From Comamonadaceae bacterium (GTDB lineage: Bacteria > Pseudomonadota > Gammaproteobacteria > Burkholderiales > Burkholderiaceae_C), in NCBI GenBank assembly GCA_027488115.1, contig JAIYCG010000049.1, positions 1-34,704 of the forward strand: a DNA stretch of 34,704 nucleotides, given 5' to 3'. Position 1 is the stretch's first letter; the number at the start of each line of letters is the position of its first letter. Made by a program: the position numbers and the translations under genes. The notes beneath the pieces are model-generated. The model ran no database searches and was not told where the DNA came from. It saw nothing but the letters and a program-made list of their open reading frames with translations. This document shows, piece after piece, positions 12,576 to 21,573 of this stretch.

Positions 12576-13442
12576 ATGCACGCTGACAATCGACGTGGTA
12601 TTTTGGCCATGAGTTTGGCCATGGCACTTTTCATTGCCAACGACGCGCTGGTCAAGCAAGTCAGCGCCACGCTGCCTGGCCCCCAACTCATTTTCATTCG
12701 TGGCCTCATGGCCACCACCTTAGTGCTCATCATGGCGCAAGCCATGGGGCATTTGAAAAACTGGCGCCTCATGCTGAACAAGCGCTTGTGGCTCAGGGGC
12801 TCAGTGGATGCCGCTGCCTCACTCACTTATCTAACGGCCGTATTTCACCTTCCATTAGGCAATGCAACGGCCATCAATCTTGCCTCTCCATTGTTTATCA
12901 CTTTATTCGCCATCGTTTTCTTTAAAGAAAAAGTCACCTTGCAACGCGGTTTGCTCATTTTGTTGGGCTTTGGTGGGGTGTTGTTGGTGGTTCAACCCAA
13001 CTCTGACGGCTTCAATGTTTACGCATGGATAGCCGTGCTAGCTACTTTGTTTCATGCCACGCGCGATACCCTCACCAGGGCCATTGGCCTTCATGTGCCA
13101 GCGCTTCTCATTACCTTGTCTACCGCAGTTTCTGTGGCCATTGCTGCAGGCAGCATTACGCTCACTCAAACATGGGCCCCTGTTGACAGCACTTCGCTTG
13201 CATTGTTGTTCAGCGCTTCCTTGTTCCTCTCCATAGCCTATTACTTGCTCATTGTGGCCATGCGTTCAGGAGAGATGAGTTTGGTGGCACCGTTCAGGTA
13301 CAGCGGCTTGCTGTTTGCTCTGCTGATTGGTTATGTGGTGTGGGACGAAGTGCCCAACTCACTGGGCTGGGCAGGTATTTTTTTGCTGGTCATGTCGGGC
13401 TTGCTGATTCTTCGCTCAGAGCGATTCAAGAGTCCAAACTGA
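12576..13442 (+). CDS. DMT superfamily (EamA) transporter
   Basis: The 288-residue protein is an inner-membrane permease with about ten hydrophobic helices in two EamA repeats (about residues 5-135 and 145-280). The repeats show the usual RG...(12-20), ATAINLASPLF and FRYSGLLFALLIGYVVWDE segments. Such transporters move small metabolites or amino acids; the substrate is unknown. The ATG at 12576 is preceded by AGGAAGG, a better start than the in-frame GTG at 12555. The gene starts 72 bases after tRNA-Met and overlaps the convergent Bug gene by 17 bases at the 3' ends. Confidence 0.87.
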   Translation: MHADNRRGILAMSLAMALFIANDALVKQVSATLPGPQLIFIRGLMATTLVLIMAQAMGHLKNWRLMLNKRLWLRGSVDAAASLTYLTAVFHLPLGNATAINLASPLFITLFAIVFFKEKVTLQRGLLILLGFGGVLLVVQPNSDGFNVYAWIAVLATLFHATRDTLTRAIGLHVPALLITLSTAVSVAIAAGSITLTQTWAPVDSTSLALLFSASLFLSIAYYLLIVAMRSGEMSLVAPFRYSGLLFALLIGYVVWDEVPNSLGWAGIFLLVMSGLLILRSERFKSPN

Positions 13443-14427
13443 TATTGGCTTTGCGCACCACTTGTGCATATTTTTCAATTTCAGATCTTAAGAATTGAGC
13501 AAACTTTTCTGGCGTGCCAGACAAAGAAGCAATGCCGCCCTTTTGAAATGCATCTAGCACTGCAGGCGACACAAGAGCTTTATTGACCTCAGCATTCATT
13601 CGGTCAACCACACTGTCTGGCGTGTTTGCTGGTGCCAGGAGTCCGTTCCAAGAATTGGACTCAATGTTCACGCCTTGCTCTGCCAATGTTGGGATTTCTG
13701 GCGCATAGACAGAACGCTTTGCAGTGGCCATGCCAATGGCGATGAGTTTGCCCGACTGAATATGGCTTCTAAATTCAGGCCAATTACCGAACATCATGGT
13801 CACTTGCCCACCCAATAAATCTGAGAGTGCTGGCGCCTGACCTTTGTAGGGCACATGCACCCAGTTCATGCCCATTTGCTGAGCCATTGCAGCACCCGAC
13901 AAATGTGCAGAGGTGCCATTGCCAAATGAGGCATAACTTACTTTGTCAGCAGCAGACGCGCTCATTGATCTAAGGTCGGCCAATTTTTTAATGCCACTTG
14001 CAGGGTGCGTGGCCAGCACATGCTCCGACATTCCCATGAGTGCAACTGGCCTCAGGTCTTTGAGGGTGTCGTAAGGTAATTTTTTAACCAAAGTTTGATT
14101 GGCTGCAAAGCTGTTGGCCACTGTGACAAAGCTAGCACCATCAGCCGCAGATTTAGCAACAGAATCCACGCCAATGACAGTGCCGCCACCAGCTTTGTTT
14201 TCAACCACCACGGCTTGGCCCAAGGACTTGGCCAATTCGAAGGCCACCAAGCGAGTTACAAAATCTGTCGTGCCGCCCGGGGTAAATGGCACCACCAATT
14301 TGAGCGGTTTAGAGGGCCAAACCTGTTGCGCTTGTACCAGCGAACTGGACAATGCAAAGGTAGGCGCTGCAAGTGCAAGATTCCATTGTGCGACTTGATG
14401 AAGCCAATGTCGGCGAGAAATTGTCAT
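13426..14427 (-). CDS. Bug family (TctC-like) periplasmic solute receptor
   Basis: The 333-residue protein has an N-terminal export signal with an SRRHWL twin-arginine-like stretch and cleavage near VQA-QQ (residue 33). The Bug/TctC fold follows, with WPSKPLKLVVPFTPGGTTD (about 37-55), VVENKAGGGTVIG (about 74-86) and YKGQAPALSDLLGGQV. In tripartite tricarboxylate transporters the family binds carboxylates; here no TctA/TctB genes are adjacent. It is transcribed away from the next Bug gene, with 70 bases between their starts, so the two may share a control region. Confidence 0.9.
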   Translation of the reverse strand: MTISRRHWLHQVAQWNLALAAPTFALSSSLVQAQQVWPSKPLKLVVPFTPGGTTDFVTRLVAFELAKSLGQAVVVENKAGGGTVIGVDSVAKSAADGASFVTVANSFAANQTLVKKLPYDTLKDLRPVALMGMSEHVLATHPASGIKKLADLRSMSASAADKVSYASFGNGTSAHLSGAAMAQQMGMNWVHVPYKGQAPALSDLLGGQVTMMFGNWPEFRSHIQSGKLIAIGMATAKRSVYAPEIPTLAEQGVNIESNSWNGLLAPANTPDSVVDRMNAEVNKALVSPAVLDAFQKGGIASLSGTPEKFAQFLRSEIEKYAQVVRKANISLDS

Positions 14428-14497
14428 AACATGGCACCCCTGAATGATTCAAAATAATAACTGACATTCCAACATACTCAAGTCTTAGGGAGACAAC

Positions 14498-15511
14498 ATG
14501 AATCAAATTCAAGCAATCCGCAGAGCCTTCTTACAAAAAACTGCTACTAGCCTAGCTTTCACTCTGCTGTGCGGACTCAGCTTGAACAGTTGGGCTCAAA
14601 CGACCAACGCGGCAGCCAACTGGCCCAACAAACCTGTCAAATTCATCGTACCCTTTGCGGCAGGTGGTGCCAACGACTTGCTGGCCCGAGCTGCGGCTGA
14701 GGGTGCTTCTAAGGTTTTAGGGCAACCCGTCCTGATTGACAACAGACCAGGCGCAGGCGGCACGTTGGGCACCATGCTAGGCATTAAAAGTGCGCCCGAT
14801 GGTTACACCTTTTTGATCAGCGCGGCGGGTGTTATTTCCAACACCATGATCAAAAAGTCTTCACCCTACAAAGACAACGAGCTGGTGCCCGTGGTCATGA
14901 TTGGTTTGGCCCCTTCCATCATCGTCACTTCTGCCAAATCTAAACACAATCATTTGAAAGAGTTCATTGAATTTGCAAAGCAAGGTCAAGGCGCTCACTT
15001 TGCCACAGCGGGCACTGGCAGCACCCCGCACTTTGTGTCCGAAATGATGAACATGCACTACGGCACCAAGCTCATTCCGGTGCCCTACAAGAGCGGCTCT
15101 GAAGGCTCTACTGCGGTCATGAGTGGACAGGTAGAAGGTACGTCAGAGGCCAGCATTGTGTCTTTGCCGCACATTCAATCTGGGGGCAAGTTCAAGGCCT
15201 TGGCCACCACCTGGACCAAGCGCATGTCTGCAGCCCCCGACCTGCCAACCACAGCCGAGCTGGGATTCCCTGAAATTCAGATTGCCCATTGGGCAGGCAT
15301 TCATGCGCCAGTGGGTGTGCCGCCAGAGATCATGGACAAGTTGGCTTCAGCCGTAGACGCGGCCATGAAAAATCCAGCCATTACCGACCGACTCAAAGTC
15401 ATGGGCATTGAACCTGTGGGGGGCACACGCGCCAACTTCAATGAGTTTGTCAATGCAGAGCGTGCCAAGTTGGGCAACATCATTCGCGCCTCTGGCATGA
15501 AAGAAGATTAA
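14498..15511 (+). CDS. Bug family (TctC-like) periplasmic solute receptor
   Basis: At 337 residues it is standard for the family. A Sec signal peptide (about 1-33, ending NSWAQTT) precedes WPNKPVKFIVPFAAGGANDL, VLIDNRPGAGGTLGT and VPYKSGSEGSTAVMSGQVEG. AGGGAGACAAC sits immediately upstream of the ATG; the same GGAGACAACATG context precedes the third Bug gene at 21574. Its stop codon abuts the start of the lyase gene, so receptor and lyase are probably cotranscribed, and the bound carboxylate may be the lyase substrate or a precursor (inference). Confidence 0.9.
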   Translation: MNQIQAIRRAFLQKTATSLAFTLLCGLSLNSWAQTTNAAANWPNKPVKFIVPFAAGGANDLLARAAAEGASKVLGQPVLIDNRPGAGGTLGTMLGIKSAPDGYTFLISAAGVISNTMIKKSSPYKDNELVPVVMIGLAPSIIVTSAKSKHNHLKEFIEFAKQGQGAHFATAGTGSTPHFVSEMMNMHYGTKLIPVPYKSGSEGSTAVMSGQVEGTSEASIVSLPHIQSGGKFKALATTWTKRMSAAPDLPTTAELGFPEIQIAHWAGIHAPVGVPPEIMDKLASAVDAAMKNPAITDRLKVMGIEPVGGTRANFNEFVNAERAKLGNIIRASGMKED

Positions 15512-16393
15512 ATGACTTTCTCATCTGTACGCCTTCACCCAGGCACCTTGCTCCGGCAAAAAGTCAATGCCAAAAACGGCTTGTTGGTGGCGGGTGCTGC
15601 CAACGCTTTGGCAGCAAGGGTCATCCAACAGGTTGGATTTGAAGCCGTCTACCTAAGTGGCGCAGGCATTACCAATACTTTCTATGGCATTCCCGACTTG
15701 GGCTTCATTGGCTTAAGCGATTTGGCCCAACACACTGCCGCCACCCGAGATGCTGTTGATCTTCCCATCATTGTGGATGCCGATACAGGCTTTGGCAACG
15801 CGCTCAATGTGCGACAAACAGTGCGCACTTTAGAGCGTTCGGGTGCCAATGCCATTCAACTAGAAGATCAACTCATGCCTAAAAAGTGTGGTCACTTTGC
15901 AGGCAAAGCCGTTGTTTCAGCTGAAGAAATGATTGGCAAAATCAAGGCGGCTGTCGATGCGCGACAACACACAGACTTCTTAATCATTGCGCGCACCGAT
16001 GCGCGCGCAGTACTGGGCATCAATGAAGCACTTGACCGAGCCGCGGCCTATGCAGAGCATGGTGCCGACATGACTTTTGTAGAAGCGCCCGAGAGCGTTG
16101 AGGAAATGCAGCGCATTGCCAAAGAATTGAGCTGTCCGCAAATTGTGAATGTGGTCATTGGCGGCAAGACACCCGCTTTGGCGCAATCAGAGTTAGCTGA
16201 CATGGGTTTTGGCTTGGTACTTTATGCCAATGCAGCACTTCAAGGTGCAGTTCGCGGTATGGCGCAAGCCCTCACCCTGCTCAAAAATCAGGGCCAATTG
16301 CAAGAAGATGCTAGTTTGGTTGCTACTTTTGCAGAGCGCCAAGCATTGGTTCAAAAACCATTGTTCGACGCTCTGGAAGCCAAATACAAATAA
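15512..16393 (+). CDS. Isocitrate lyase/PEP mutase superfamily C-C lyase
   Basis: The 293-residue TIM-barrel enzyme shows metal-binding DADTGFGN (about residues 86-93), LEDQ, the catalytic loop PKKCGHF (about 120-126), ARTDAR and EAPE. The Cys-containing KKCGH loop points to a lyase such as 2-methylisocitrate, 2,3-dimethylmalate or a related carboxylate lyase rather than PEP mutase. The product would be pyruvate or a related acid plus a dicarboxylate. It follows the Bug receptor gene with no intergenic space and is convergent with the NMT1-type receptor. The exact substrate is not determined. Confidence 0.85.
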   Translation: MTFSSVRLHPGTLLRQKVNAKNGLLVAGAANALAARVIQQVGFEAVYLSGAGITNTFYGIPDLGFIGLSDLAQHTAATRDAVDLPIIVDADTGFGNALNVRQTVRTLERSGANAIQLEDQLMPKKCGHFAGKAVVSAEEMIGKIKAAVDARQHTDFLIIARTDARAVLGINEALDRAAAYAEHGADMTFVEAPESVEEMQRIAKELSCPQIVNVVIGGKTPALAQSELADMGFGLVLYANAALQGAVRGMAQALTLLKNQGQLQEDASLVATFAERQALVQKPLFDALEAKYK

Positions 16394-16413
16394 CTTGTCA
16401 AGGGTTCCAGGAC

Positions 16414-17445
16414 TTAAGGCTGCATGGCCTTCTGCCAATAACGCCTGTCGATGTATTTGCTAGGGTCTGTGAGTTTTTGCGAGTTATCACCCAACTTGCT
16501 GCGCAAATCGAGCACAGCCTGGATACCTTTATCGTCCAGCTGCACATCAGAGAAGAATCCCGATTGCGGGTCAAGCAGCAACTCGCAAGATTGGGCTGCA
16601 ATTTGCGCATTCATGTTGGGCACATATTTCATCAAGAGGGCCTGCGCTTGAGGGCGATTTTCAGGCAGCTTCAACCACCGAATGGCTTCTCTGTAGGCTC
16701 GAATAAAACTGACCACCTGCGCTTCATTGTTGGCAGCCCAACTTCTGCGAGCGGCCCCCACAATGCCCATGTAATTGCCAATGGTAGAGCGGGTGGTGGC
16801 CAATTGGTTAAAGCCCCTGTTCTTGGCTTGTAAATCAAACGGTGCTCTCAGCATGGTGGCTGCATGTTGCCCTTCCATGAGTGCGGCAAAACGTCTGTCG
16901 GTGCCACCTGCGCGTGCCCATTGCACATCAGATTCTTTAATGCCGTTGCGAGCCAACATGTCTCTCAGTGCAAATGAAAACCCGTTGCTCATGGCGTCAA
17001 CAGAAATGGTTTTGCCTTTTAAATCGGCAAATGTTTTGACATCAGGGGCAGCAACCAAGCTCAAGAACCCATCGTCTGAGCCCATGAAGCCAAAAAAGTC
17101 ACTGGGCGGATCAAACTTCAATTCACCTTGGCCCTCTTGGTAAGCCAAGATATTGTCTAGAGCCGTAACGGCCACATGGTATTTACCCTCCATCAGGCCA
17201 GAGAAAACCTGCTTGGAATCGGCTGTGATGGTGTGCTGAACCTCAATGCCATGTTTTTTGAAAAAGCCCTGATCTCTGGCTGCCCAGATGGGAAGGTTAA
17301 AGCCACCGCCAAAACTAATGACCTGAATGACACCTGGAACAGGGGTTGCTGGGGGCGCCGCAGGTGCTTGGGCACTGGCGTGGCTCAGGGCCAAGAATGG
17401 GAGGCAAACCAAGAGGCGGCCGAGTGCTCGTTTTTGCAAGTTCAT
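16414..17445 (-). CDS. NMT1/SsuA-type ABC transporter substrate-binding protein
   Basis: The 343-residue exported protein has a signal peptide ending near SHASAQA (residue 26) and a Pro/Ala linker. A type-2 periplasmic binding fold follows, of the NMT1/THI5/SsuA kind: NLPIWAARDQGFFKKHGIEV (about 51-70), VTALDN, DLKGKTISVDAMSNG (about 138-152). The family binds sulfonates, nitrate, thiamine precursors or aromatic acids such as phthalates. No permease or ATPase gene is adjacent, so it is an orphan. It is divergent from the dioxygenase gene, across 127 bases, and may import the substrate of that pathway. Confidence 0.85.
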   Translation of the reverse strand: MNLQKRALGRLLVCLPFLALSHASAQAPAAPPATPVPGVIQVISFGGGFNLPIWAARDQGFFKKHGIEVQHTITADSKQVFSGLMEGKYHVAVTALDNILAYQEGQGELKFDPPSDFFGFMGSDDGFLSLVAAPDVKTFADLKGKTISVDAMSNGFSFALRDMLARNGIKESDVQWARAGGTDRRFAALMEGQHAATMLRAPFDLQAKNRGFNQLATTRSTIGNYMGIVGAARRSWAANNEAQVVSFIRAYREAIRWLKLPENRPQAQALLMKYVPNMNAQIAAQSCELLLDPQSGFFSDVQLDDKGIQAVLDLRSKLGDNSQKLTDPSKYIDRRYWQKAMQP

Positions 17446-17572
17446 CCATGTCTCCTACAGTTGTGAGTTGTTAGGCTTGTCTTATGAGTATTTGTACGAT
17501 GTCCTCGGGCAAGCTCAGACTTCATAATAATCGGCAACGCAAAATTTTGCTCACGCCCGTCTGGAGTTTTTG

Positions 17573-18466
17573 ATGACCTATGTGACCCGAGAGAACATTA
17601 CCGATCAAGTCTTGGAAGTTTTTGAAAGAACCCCAGACCCCCGCCTGCGTGAGGTCATGCAGTCTCTTGTCAAGCACCTGCACGCCTTTATTCGGGAAGT
17701 TGAACCCTCCGACGAAGAGTTTGAAATAGGCTGCAAGTTTGTGGTCGGCTTAGGGCAAAACACAAGTGAGAAAAAGAACGAGGCAATTTTGGCATCCGAC
17801 ATTTTGGGCGCGTCCACACTCATCACGCTCATTAACAATGTCAAACGCGCCGAGAGTGCTGGCAAGTACCAAACTGAATCAGCTTTGCTTGGCCCCTTTT
17901 GGCGCAAAAATGCACCCGTCTATGAAGCTGGCAGCAACATCTCGCATGGCCCCGAGTCCAGCGCGCAAGATCAATTGTTTGAAGTAACGGGCCATGTGCG
18001 CGATGCGCAAGGCAAGCCCATAGAAGGCGCAGAAGTTGACGTGTGGCAAGCATCGCCCTTGGGTTTTTATGAAAACCAAGACGAAGAACAGCCCGACATG
18101 AACTTGCGCGGCCGCTTCAAAACAGATGTCAATGGCAAGTTCAATTTCAAATCGGTGCGGCCCTCTGGCTACCCTGTGCCAGTGGACGGACCTTGCGGCG
18201 ATTTACTCCGCGCCCAACTGCGCGATCCTTATCGACCAGCGCATGTGCACTACATGATTTCAAAACCTGGTTACCAAGTTTTGATCACCCAAGTGTTTGC
18301 CGATGACGATCACAGGCTGCACACCGACGTCACATTCTCAGTGGTAGAAAGCCTGGTAGGTCAGTTCAAAAAACGAACGGGTGCGGGCGAAGTGGGCTAT
18401 TCCCTCGATTACGACTTTGTGTTGCAGGCAGGCGAAATGCATTTCCCAATGCCGCCCATTCCCTGA
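17573..18466 (+). CDS. Intradiol ring-cleavage dioxygenase (hydroxyquinol/catechol 1,2-dioxygenase type)
   Basis: The 297-residue protein has the N-terminal helical dimerisation domain (about 10-105) with SALLGPFWRKNAP, then the beta-sandwich catalytic domain. The four Fe(III) ligands are visible: Tyr166 (GFYENQD), Tyr200 (SGYPVP), His224 and His226 (RPAHVHYM). It opens a catechol or hydroxyquinol ring between the hydroxyl-bearing carbons, giving a muconate or maleylacetate; the LLGPF segment resembles hydroxyquinol enzymes more than CatA (judgement by eye). GGAG precedes the ATG at 17573. It starts a rightward run with the SDR, BKACE, MDR and cupin genes. Confidence 0.9.
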   Translation: MTYVTRENITDQVLEVFERTPDPRLREVMQSLVKHLHAFIREVEPSDEEFEIGCKFVVGLGQNTSEKKNEAILASDILGASTLITLINNVKRAESAGKYQTESALLGPFWRKNAPVYEAGSNISHGPESSAQDQLFEVTGHVRDAQGKPIEGAEVDVWQASPLGFYENQDEEQPDMNLRGRFKTDVNGKFNFKSVRPSGYPVPVDGPCGDLLRAQLRDPYRPAHVHYMISKPGYQVLITQVFADDDHRLHTDVTFSVVESLVGQFKKRTGAGEVGYSLDYDFVLQAGEMHFPMPPIP

Positions 18467-18509
18467 TCTGATCACTTTAAAAAAATCTAAAAATAATTGA
18501 AAGCACGCT

Positions 18510-19277
18510 ATGACATTTGAACCGGTTTCCAAATTAGACGGGCATGTTGCCGTCATCACGGGTGGCAAGGGCGCCATTGGTTGGGCTACGGCCAAGAGGC
18601 TGGCCGCCTTGGGCGCACGCATCGTCTCCATTGACCGTTCAGAGCCAGAAAAAGTTCAAGCACTTTTAGACACCCTGCCCAAAGTAAGCTCTGGCCCGCA
18701 CTTTGCGCTGACGGCTTCCATCACCGACACGGCTGCCTTGAATGCAGCAGCAGATGCCGTCAAGCAACGTGCCGGACGTTGTGACATTTTGATCAACAGT
18801 GCGGGTTTTACAAAGCCTGTGGCGGCCAACGACTTAGAAGGTTTAACCGATGAGTTGTTTGACGAAGTGGTGCAAACCAATTTGCGCGGTGTGTTTGCCA
18901 CCATCCGCGCTTTCACACCTTTGCTCAAAGCCAACAACGACGGGCTCATTGTCAATGTGTCTTCCATTGCTGGCTTCACGGGTGCTGGCAGCAATTTGGC
19001 CTATGCCGCAGCCAAAGCAGGCGTCGATGTGTTAACCAAGGCATTGGCCAAAGCACTGGCTCCACAAATTCGTGTCATTGCAGTGTCACCTGGCGTGGTT
19101 GATTCATCCTTTGTGCCTGGCCGTGGCGCCGACTTCAATGACAAAGCTGCTGCCACCATTCCGCTCAAACGCATTGGCCATGTCGATGACACCGCCTCTG
19201 CCATTGAGGCTTGCGCCACCACCATGCGCTTTGCCACGGGTTCCCGTTTTGTGGTCGATGGTGGAAGGAGTTTGTAA
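18510..19277 (+). CDS. Short-chain dehydrogenase/reductase
   Basis: The 255-residue classical SDR has the cofactor motif TGGKGAIG (17-24), NSAG (96-99), the catalytic serine pair near 151-152, and YAAAK (Tyr165, Lys169). Asp42 after the second strand suggests NAD(H) preference. It would oxidise an alcohol or reduce a keto group in the pathway. It lies 43 bases after the dioxygenase gene. Its last codons contain GGAAGGAG, the ribosome binding site of the directly abutting BKACE gene. Confidence 0.9.
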   Translation: MTFEPVSKLDGHVAVITGGKGAIGWATAKRLAALGARIVSIDRSEPEKVQALLDTLPKVSSGPHFALTASITDTAALNAAADAVKQRAGRCDILINSAGFTKPVAANDLEGLTDELFDEVVQTNLRGVFATIRAFTPLLKANNDGLIVNVSSIAGFTGAGSNLAYAAAKAGVDVLTKALAKALAPQIRVIAVSPGVVDSSFVPGRGADFNDKAAATIPLKRIGHVDDTASAIEACATTMRFATGSRFVVDGGRSL

Positions 19278-20162
19278 ATGTTAGATCGCCCTACCCTCAT
19301 TACCTGTGCCATCACGGGCAACATCACCAAGCCTGAGCAAACACCCTATTTGCCTGTCACGCCAGAACAAATAGCCAATGAGTGTTTGGCCTCTGCCGAA
19401 GCGGGTGCCGCAGCGGTTCACATTCACGTGCGTGACCCCGCCACGGGCCGCCCTTCTATGGAGCTTGAGCACTACCGCGATGTGGTGGACCGCATTCGCA
19501 AGCAAAACAAATCGCTCATCATCAACCTCACCACTGGGCCTGGTGGCCGATTTGTGCCAGACGCCAATGACCCGAAGATTTATGCGCCGGGCACCACGTT
19601 GGTTCCGCCAGAAAAACGGGTGGAGCACATTGCCATCATCAAGCCTGATATCTGCTCATTGGACTTGAACACCATGAACAGCGGTGCCGATGTGGTCATT
19701 AACACGCCTCGCAACGTGCGCATCATGGCCAAGGTCATCCGAGACGCAGGCGTTAAACCTGAATTGGAAATTTTTGATTCAGGCGATTTGCATCTGGCGC
19801 GAGACTTGATCAACGATGGCACCCTAGATGGCCCCGGCATGTGGACCTTTGTGCTGGGCGTTAAATATGGCTTTGCCGCCACCCCAGAAACGCTTTTGTA
19901 TGCACGCAATTTATTGCCAGCTGGCGCCATTTGGTCGGCTTTTGGCTTGGGCCGCACCGAGTTCCCTATCGTGGCCCAAAGCTGGCTGTATGGCGGCCAT
20001 GTGCGCGTTGGCATGGAAGACAATATTTACCTTGAAAAAGGGGTGTTGGCCCAAAGCAATGCGCAGTTGGTGGCCAAAGCGGCCGACATCATCAAGCAGA
20101 TGGGCGGGCAAGTGGCCAACCCCACACAAGCGCGAGACATGCTCCATTTAAATCCTGCTTAA
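19278..20162 (+). CDS. BKACE family beta-keto acid cleavage enzyme (DUF849)
   Basis: At 294 residues it is full length for the family. It shows the TIM-barrel opening LITCAITGN, zinc ligands His48 and His50 in VHIHVRDP, GGRFVPD, the ELEIFDSGD segment, and GGHVRVGMEDN, which supplies the third ligand region. BKACE enzymes condense a beta-keto acid with acetyl-CoA to give acetoacetate plus a shortened acyl-CoA; tested substrates in the family include 3-keto-5-aminohexanoate, dehydrocarnitine and beta-ketoadipate. Next to an intradiol dioxygenase, a 3-oxoadipate-type substrate is attractive (inference). The start directly follows the SDR stop. Confidence 0.9.
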   Translation: MLDRPTLITCAITGNITKPEQTPYLPVTPEQIANECLASAEAGAAAVHIHVRDPATGRPSMELEHYRDVVDRIRKQNKSLIINLTTGPGGRFVPDANDPKIYAPGTTLVPPEKRVEHIAIIKPDICSLDLNTMNSGADVVINTPRNVRIMAKVIRDAGVKPELEIFDSGDLHLARDLINDGTLDGPGMWTFVLGVKYGFAATPETLLYARNLLPAGAIWSAFGLGRTEFPIVAQSWLYGGHVRVGMEDNIYLEKGVLAQSNAQLVAKAADIIKQMGGQVANPTQARDMLHLNPA

Positions 20163-20194
20163 TTCACCTTGAGCACAAACCAAGTTTGATCTTC

Positions 20195-21190
20195 ATGAGT
20201 TCTGAGTCTTTTTCTTACGCGCTGCATGTGGCAGCCAAAGCCAGCGGCATTGACACGCTGCAACTTGATTGCCAAAACCAATCAATGCCCACTATTTCAG
20301 CAGACGAAGTGGTGGTGCAAGTAATGGCCGCCGCTGTGAACCCAAGCGATGTCAAAGCCACGCTCGGCATCATGCCGCACGCCGTGTTTCCCAGAACACC
20401 AGGGCGCGACTTTGCAGGCATGGTGGTAGCTGGCCCCGATGCTTTGAAAGGCCTCAAAGTGTGGGGCTCGGGCGGCGACATTGGCATCACCCGCAATGGC
20501 AGTCATGCACGGTATTTGGTGATGCCAGTCGGTGCCGTGAAAGAAGTTCCAAAAGGCATCAGCATGGAAGAGGCTGGTGCAGTGGGTGTGCCCTTTGTCA
20601 CCGCATGTGAAGGCTTTAGCCGCGCTGGCGGTATCAAAGCAGGTCAAACTGTGGTGGTGTTGGGCGCCAACGGCAAGGTGGGCCAAGCAGCCGTTCAAAT
20701 TGCCGCGCGTGCAGGTGCCAAGGTCATTGCAGTGCAACGGCAAGATGAATTGGAGGGGTTTGCATGCAACGATGTTGAAGTGATCAACAGCACCCACACA
20801 GAGCCTGCCACACGCATCATGGATTTAACTGAGGGCAAGGGTGCCAACCTGGTGTTCAACACGGTTGACAAAGTGTATTGGGAAGTGGGCCATGCCGTCA
20901 TGGCCAAAGGTGCGACTCAGATTTTCATCATTGCCACCAAGGGACAAACCGTGGCTTTCGATTTGTTCAAGTTCTACCGTGGCATGCACAACTTTGTGGG
21001 CATTGACACACTGGCCCTTGACTGCATTCGCTCCTGTGAATTGTTAGACGAACTTCGCCCGGGTTTTGAAGATGGCACTTTAAAACCTTTTCCAGTTGCA
21101 GCAGCCGACATGATTGATTTGCCAAATGCCATGCAGGCTTACAAGGAAGTTTTGTCTGGCGCCAAAAACAGAATGGTTCTTAAACCTTAA
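20195..21190 (+). CDS. MDR superfamily quinone oxidoreductase-like reductase
   Basis: The 331-residue medium-chain reductase has a GroES-like N-terminal domain (VVVQVMAAAVNPSDVKA, RTPGRDFAGMVV) and a Rossmann domain with VVVLGANGKVGQAAVQ (about 149-164). The zinc-binding cysteines of alcohol dehydrogenases are absent, so it is of the zinc-free quinone/enoyl reductase group and may reduce an activated C=C bond. In this cluster, maleylacetate or a muconolactone-derived enone would be a fitting substrate (inference). The ATG at 20195 is preferred over a TTG three codons earlier; the ribosome binding site is weak. Confidence 0.85.
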   Translation: MSSESFSYALHVAAKASGIDTLQLDCQNQSMPTISADEVVVQVMAAAVNPSDVKATLGIMPHAVFPRTPGRDFAGMVVAGPDALKGLKVWGSGGDIGITRNGSHARYLVMPVGAVKEVPKGISMEEAGAVGVPFVTACEGFSRAGGIKAGQTVVVLGANGKVGQAAVQIAARAGAKVIAVQRQDELEGFACNDVEVINSTHTEPATRIMDLTEGKGANLVFNTVDKVYWEVGHAVMAKGATQIFIIATKGQTVAFDLFKFYRGMHNFVGIDTLALDCIRSCELLDELRPGFEDGTLKPFPVAAADMIDLPNAMQAYKEVLSGAKNRMVLKP

Positions 21191-21197
21191 AGCCACC

Positions 21198-21557
21198 ATG
21201 AACATCACACGTTTCAACCAAGCGCCTGAATACAAGGCACCCAATCACAACGACATGAAGTGCTTGCGCCTGCAGGGTCATGAAGCGGGCCCGTCACAAA
21301 CACTGTGGATGGGTGTTTCACAAATACAACCCGGTGGGCATACAGGACTAGATGGCTCACCCGTAGAAAAACACTATGTGGTGCTTGAGGGCGAGGTGAC
21401 CTTGGTGTCAGAGCTCAATGGCGAGGTCACAGAAGCAGTTTTAAAAGTTCACGACTCGGCTTGTTTCGCGCCTGGCGAGAAGCGACAAGTGGTTAACAGA
21501 TCAAACCAAGTGGCCAGTATTTTGCTGGCCATGCCTTACCCACCCGCTAGCAAATAA
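21198..21557 (+). CDS. Small cupin-domain protein
   Basis: The 119-residue single-domain cupin shows motif 1 in QPGGHTGLDGSPVEKHYVVL (about residues 44-63) with His48 and His59 as metal ligands and Glu57 nearby, and a motif 2-like segment PGEKRQVVNRSNQ. A longer frame overlaps the MDR gene; the ATG at 21198, eight bases after the MDR stop, is the natural start. Such cupins bind a divalent metal and can act as isomerases or dioxygenases, or sense a ligand. Its place between MDR and a Bug receptor suggests a pathway role, possibly isomerisation of a ring-cleavage product. Confidence 0.8.
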   Translation: MNITRFNQAPEYKAPNHNDMKCLRLQGHEAGPSQTLWMGVSQIQPGGHTGLDGSPVEKHYVVLEGEVTLVSELNGEVTEAVLKVHDSACFAPGEKRQVVNRSNQVASILLAMPYPPASK

Positions 21558-21573
21558 TATTTCAGGAGACAAC